Source of the DNA: Pyrobaculum islandicum DSM 4184
Lineage (GTDB): Archaea > Thermoproteota > Thermoprotei > Thermoproteales > Thermoproteaceae
Direction: 5' to 3'
Length of the DNA: 64,000 nt
NCBI RefSeq assembly: GCF_000015205.1
Contig: NC_008701.1
Span: forward strand, 310,001-374,000
Under the pieces are notes generated by a model. It was given only the letters and a program-made list of their open reading frames with translations, searched no databases and was not told the origin of the DNA. The translations under genes and the position numbers were made by a program. Shown here one piece after another: positions 61,566 through 64,000 of this stretch (its first letter is position 1; the number at the start of each line of letters is the position of its first letter).

Positions 61566-62207
61566 ATGCCAATTGAGGAGGCCATTAAGGCTTTAAGAGA
61601 GGGACGCATAGTTATGATATACGACGGAGATGAGAGAGAAAACGAAGTAGATTTTGTCATACGTGGCGACGCTATAACTCCGTCGTTAGTGCGATGGTTG
61701 CGTAAAAACGCCGGGGGACTGCTGTGTTTTGTTACTACTGAAAAAGTGGGGAGAACCCTAGGCTTAGAATTCCTAAGCGAATATTACGGAAGAAGAGGCT
61801 ATGTTACTAAGGCGCCATATGGCGATAATCCAGCGTTTATGGGATATGTAAATCACATCAAGACTAAAACTGGCGTAAGAGATGCAGATAAGGCGTTGAC
61901 TATAAGAGAGCTAGCCAGAATTGTAGAGCTAGCTCTTAGAGACCCCGATGCGGCTTATGAAGAGTTTAGAAAGAACTTCTACCTTCCCGGCCATGTGCCG
62001 ATTCTCGGCGGCAGAGTTGGAACAAGATGGGGGCATACAGAGCTTGCGCTTATATTAGCCAACGCGGCCGGGATACCTCCGGCTTTGGCTATAATAGAGG
62101 CGTTAGGCGATTATCAAGAAGCTATGCCACTAGAAGAGGCTAAAGAGTTGGCATCTATACTGGGGATACCTCTTGTCACAAGTAGGGAAATTAGACCTTT
62201 AGCTTAA
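61566..62207 (+). CDS. ribB: 3,4-dihydroxy-2-butanone 4-phosphate synthase
   Basis: 213 aa with the RibB signatures: VMIYDGDERENEVDFVIRGDA at residue 18 (acidic metal site), a LLCFVT segment, a substrate loop with TKTGVRDADKALTIREL near 105, and PGHVPILGG near 140 followed by a late catalytic region (GHTELALILANAAG). It makes the four-carbon unit of riboflavin from ribulose 5-phosphate. No RibA domain. Preceded by the same operator as arfA. Confidence 0.93.
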   Translation: MPIEEAIKALREGRIVMIYDGDERENEVDFVIRGDAITPSLVRWLRKNAGGLLCFVTTEKVGRTLGLEFLSEYYGRRGYVTKAPYGDNPAFMGYVNHIKTKTGVRDADKALTIRELARIVELALRDPDAAYEEFRKNFYLPGHVPILGGRVGTRWGHTELALILANAAGIPPALAIIEALGDYQEAMPLEEAKELASILGIPLVTSREIRPLA

Positions 62208-62223
62208 GTTCCACGACCCGTCT

Positions 62224-62249
62224 GTCCCTAGGCCGTTATGCCTAGGGAC
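62224..62249. repeat. Perfect 10-bp hairpin after ribB
   Basis: GTCCCTAGGC and GCCTAGGGAC (62224-62233, 62240-62249) around CGTTAT. It lies 17 bp after the ribB stop and just before the transposon remnant, and could be a transcript-end hairpin or part of the element. Confidence 0.55.
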
Positions 62250-62377
62250 TTTCTCCTTGCCCACGCCTTCACGGGCATCTATGATGCCTCCGGCGTGGGG
62301 TCATCGGGCATGGGGCTGGACGGCGCGCGGCCCTCCGCGAGCGTCTTCGGAGCAGAGCCCCTCATTTAGGGAGGGGC
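62238..62377 (+). pseudogene. IS605-type element 3' remnant (second copy of the 24.9-kb segment)
   Basis: A 43-codon frame from ATG 62238 (MPRDFLLAHAFTGIYDASGV, ending FGAEPLI) shares FLLA-x-x-F-x-GIYD-x-SGVG with 24.93 kb. It ends at TAG 62367-62369, within a hairpin GCCCCTC-ATTTAGG-GAGGGGC (62357-62377) like an element right end. The DNA also holds nested hairpins (CCCACGCC/GGCGTGGG around GGCATC-TAT-GATGCC), largely kept in the other copy through G-U pairs. The rest of the gene is missing. Confidence 0.5.
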
Positions 62378-62529
62378 GTGTACATGTATTTAAGTCTTCT
62401 GCCTGTATTCACAGCAACCGCTTCCTGCTCATGCGGGGTTTCCACCGCGGAAGTCTCGGCCGTTGTCTCTTTAATGTCACGTAATATACTCTATCTTTAC
62501 TGTCTCAACCTTGGCTTATGTTCTTTGTT
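62378..62529. other. Intergenic, no gene seen
   Basis: T-rich sequence between the transposon remnant and the end of the leftward cysteine-cluster gene. No ORF with coding character. Confidence 0.5.
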
Positions 62530-62955
62530 TTATGGCTTAAAGTGTCTACGAAGTCTAAGCTTTATCTTTGTTAATTTAGTCTCCTTAACAAACTCGATAA
62601 CATATGGAGCTAAACGTTTAACCTCACTTTTTGAAACTGTATACCAAACTGGACATGTCCTATCTATATCTACTTTCTCTCCGTCGAAAATAAGTGGATA
62701 TAAACGACAGCCGATGGGCCTTATGTCGTATATCTTACACATCTTGGTGTCTGGGTCGTAGAATACACAGTGGCCATTCACGTTTTTCAGCCTATATACG
62801 CCGTCGCGCTCCTCTGCAAAATCCTCTAACTTATAGCCCTTTGATGTTATCCGCAGTATATCTTCGACAAGGAGCTCCATTTCAGTACCTATACAACAGA
62901 TGCCACATTTAATACAGCGAAATTTTACCTCAAACCAACTGGCGTCTTCCCACAT
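62530..62955 (-). CDS. YkgJ-family cysteine-cluster protein
   Basis: 141 aa with the Fe/Zn-chelating cysteine pattern of the YkgJ (UPF0153) family: [21 protein letters not shown] near residue 13, [27 protein letters not shown] near 60-85 and RTCPVWY near 100. About eight cysteines. Usually proposed to bind a metal or Fe-S cluster; role unknown. Starts ATG 62955, divergent from the flavoprotein at 63013, with 57 bp between. Confidence 0.88.
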   Translation of the reverse strand: MWEDASWFEVKFRCIKCGICCIGTEMELLVEDILRITSKGYKLEDFAEERDGVYRLKNVNGHCVFYDPDTKMCKIYDIRPIGCRLYPLIFDGEKVDIDRTCPVWYTVSKSEVKRLAPYVIEFVKETKLTKIKLRLRRHFKP

Positions 62956-63012
62956 TGTTTACGACTCTCCAACAGTGGAAAAAATATTTTTTGAAATAAA
63001 AACAGCGACAAT

Positions 63013-64000
63013 GTGATATATGACGTTATAATAGTAGGAGCTGGGCCCGCCGGCTCTACGGCTGCGTTAATGGCAAGAAGACTCGGGCTAAAGACGTTGG
63101 TAATAGATAGGGCGCAACCGCCGCGCGAAAAGCCTTGTGGAGGGGGGCTAACGCCACGTACGTGGAAACTATTGGAGAGACTTGGCATAGAGTATCCTGT
63201 ATATGGCTCTTGTAAAAGTATAGAGACTAGAGCGGCAGGCTATCGCCATGTGTTAAAAAAAGAGCCTATACTTATCACCAGAAGGCCGGACTTCGATTAC
63301 GCCATACTTAAACAAAGCGGCGTAGATTTTATAAAAGACCATATATTAGGCGTAAGAGAGGGAGGTGTAGTTGGTAGAGCTGGCGAATACCAGGGCAGAG
63401 TTATAATAGGCGCCGACGGCTCGACAAGCGTAGTGGCAAAATCTATAGGCGTAAGAAATTTCCGCGGTGAGAAAAGCCACGCCATCGCATATGTGACAAT
63501 CGCCAAAGGGCCTACTTCCGATATATGTGTGATAGACTTTGACGCCGTGGTAAACAATACTGGGAGAGTTGGCTACGCTTGGATTTTCCCCTTAGACCAA
63601 GGCGCTAATATCGGCGCAGGTGTGGGGTGGGGTAAATGGCTAGACCTCAGAAAGTTGGTTGTTGAATATGCAGAGAAAGAAGGCTATAAGCCAGGCCCAG
63701 TACTAGGCCACCCAATATCTCTAGGCTACATAGCCGGCTTGGGGAGGCGAAATGTAATACTTGCAGGAGAGGCGGCGGGTTTTGTCGACGCCACAACAGG
63801 AGAAGGCATCTATTACGCTATAGCAACTGGAGCCTTGGCAGCAGTAGCGGCATATACTGCGCTTAAGATATATGGCAATGAGAAATGGACTTTTGACATA
63901 TATAGCGAACTAGCTAAGCCATATGTAGAAGAAGTTAAAAAGACAAGATGGCTTTCACATATGGCGAGAACCCTCGGCGCAAGGAGATGGGTAGTTAAAC
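63013..64000 (+). CDS. Geranylgeranyl reductase-family flavoprotein (cut by window edge)
   Basis: 329 codons to the right edge, still open. FAD Rossmann motif VIIVGAGPAGSTAALMARR at residue 5, EKPCGGGLTPRTW near 38 (the PCGGG of geranylgeranyl reductases) and GEAAGFVDATTGEGIYYAI near 250. In archaea these flavoproteins saturate the isoprenoid chains of membrane lipids or reduce respiratory quinone side chains. GTG 63013 is the start; nearby ATGs are out of frame. AT-rich AAATATTTTTTG lies about 25-30 bp upstream. C-terminus not seen. Confidence 0.88.
   Translation, partial: MIYDVIIVGAGPAGSTAALMARRLGLKTLVIDRAQPPREKPCGGGLTPRTWKLLERLGIEYPVYGSCKSIETRAAGYRHVLKKEPILITRRPDFDYAILKQSGVDFIKDHILGVREGGVVGRAGEYQGRVIIGADGSTSVVAKSIGVRNFRGEKSHAIAYVTIAKGPTSDICVIDFDAVVNNTGRVGYAWIFPLDQGANIGAGVGWGKWLDLRKLVVEYAEKEGYKPGPVLGHPISLGYIAGLGRRNVILAGEAAGFVDATTGEGIYYAIATGALAAVAAYTALKIYGNEKWTFDIYSELAKPYVEEVKKTRWLSHMARTLGARRWVVK

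Overview
The window reads as chromosome of a hyperthermophilic crenarchaeon of the Thermoproteales, most like Pyrobaculum or Thermoproteus. Supporting signs are leaderless genes with a TATA box about 25 bp before the start codon, two tRNA genes with 16-18 nt bulge-helix-bulge introns, frequent GTG and TTG starts, an 11-subunit complex I without the NADH-input subunits, the archaeal GTP cyclohydrolase III route to riboflavin, a split methionyl-tRNA synthetase, and IS605-type tnpB elements without tnpA. The genus is inferred from gene content; no database was searched.

Layout. 1-8.5 kb: an unknown membrane protein that runs off the left edge, a tldD/tldE protease pair, and a complete branched-chain amino-acid ABC transporter (livFGK leftward, livHM rightward), ending at an intron-containing tRNA-Phe. 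8.7-20.4 kb: a long energy-conservation cluster, nuoJ-K-M-L-N, then a 2-oxoacid:ferredoxin oxidoreductase (gamma-delta fusion, alpha, beta), then nuoI-H-A-B-D and a small ORF. 20.4-25.2 kb: an accessory zone with one intact tnpB, several tnpB remnants and very GC-rich predicted omegaRNA blocks. These flank an oppositely oriented nuoC plus a second nuoB. 25.2-42.6 kb: ordinary chromosome with tRNA-Gly, alcohol dehydrogenase, THUMP protein, dihydropteroate synthase, methylthiotransferase, MetRS, a DedA-like protein next to a cis-prenyltransferase, a large Ig-like surface protein, a ParA-type ATPase, an orphan solute-binding protein and DUF192. 42.6-44.5 kb: a gene-poor patch with a broken secreted serine protease and a solo omegaRNA-like block. 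44.5-47.9 kb: Sir2 and a tightly coupled leftward operon of mostly unknown small genes. 47.9-48.8 kb: more tnpB debris. 48.9-60 kb: nucleotidyltransferase, GluRS, AsnRS, Sua5, PRPP synthetase and an HDAC-family protein. 59.5-62.2 kb: early riboflavin/F420 genes (arfB, arfA, arfC, ribB), with the same 16-bp palindrome in front of arfA and ribB. The right edge cuts a geranylgeranyl-reductase-type flavoprotein.

How it fits together. Subunits A, B, C, D, H, I, J, K, L, M and N are all present and E, F and G are absent. The interleaved oxidoreductase makes reduced ferredoxin, so the cluster reads as one module coupling 2-oxoacid oxidation to ion pumping. The tnpB debris on both sides of the nuoB2-nuoC pair suggests that this segment was displaced and inverted. 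The points most worth a second look are the ferredoxin-fed complex I cluster with two NuoB proteins, the shared rib operator, the repeated GC-rich tnpB-associated RNA blocks (including one with no tnpB), the tRNA-Phe intron at 39/40, the six-gene unknown operon at 45.8-47.8 kb, and several divergent gene pairs that appear to share a single symmetric TATA element.
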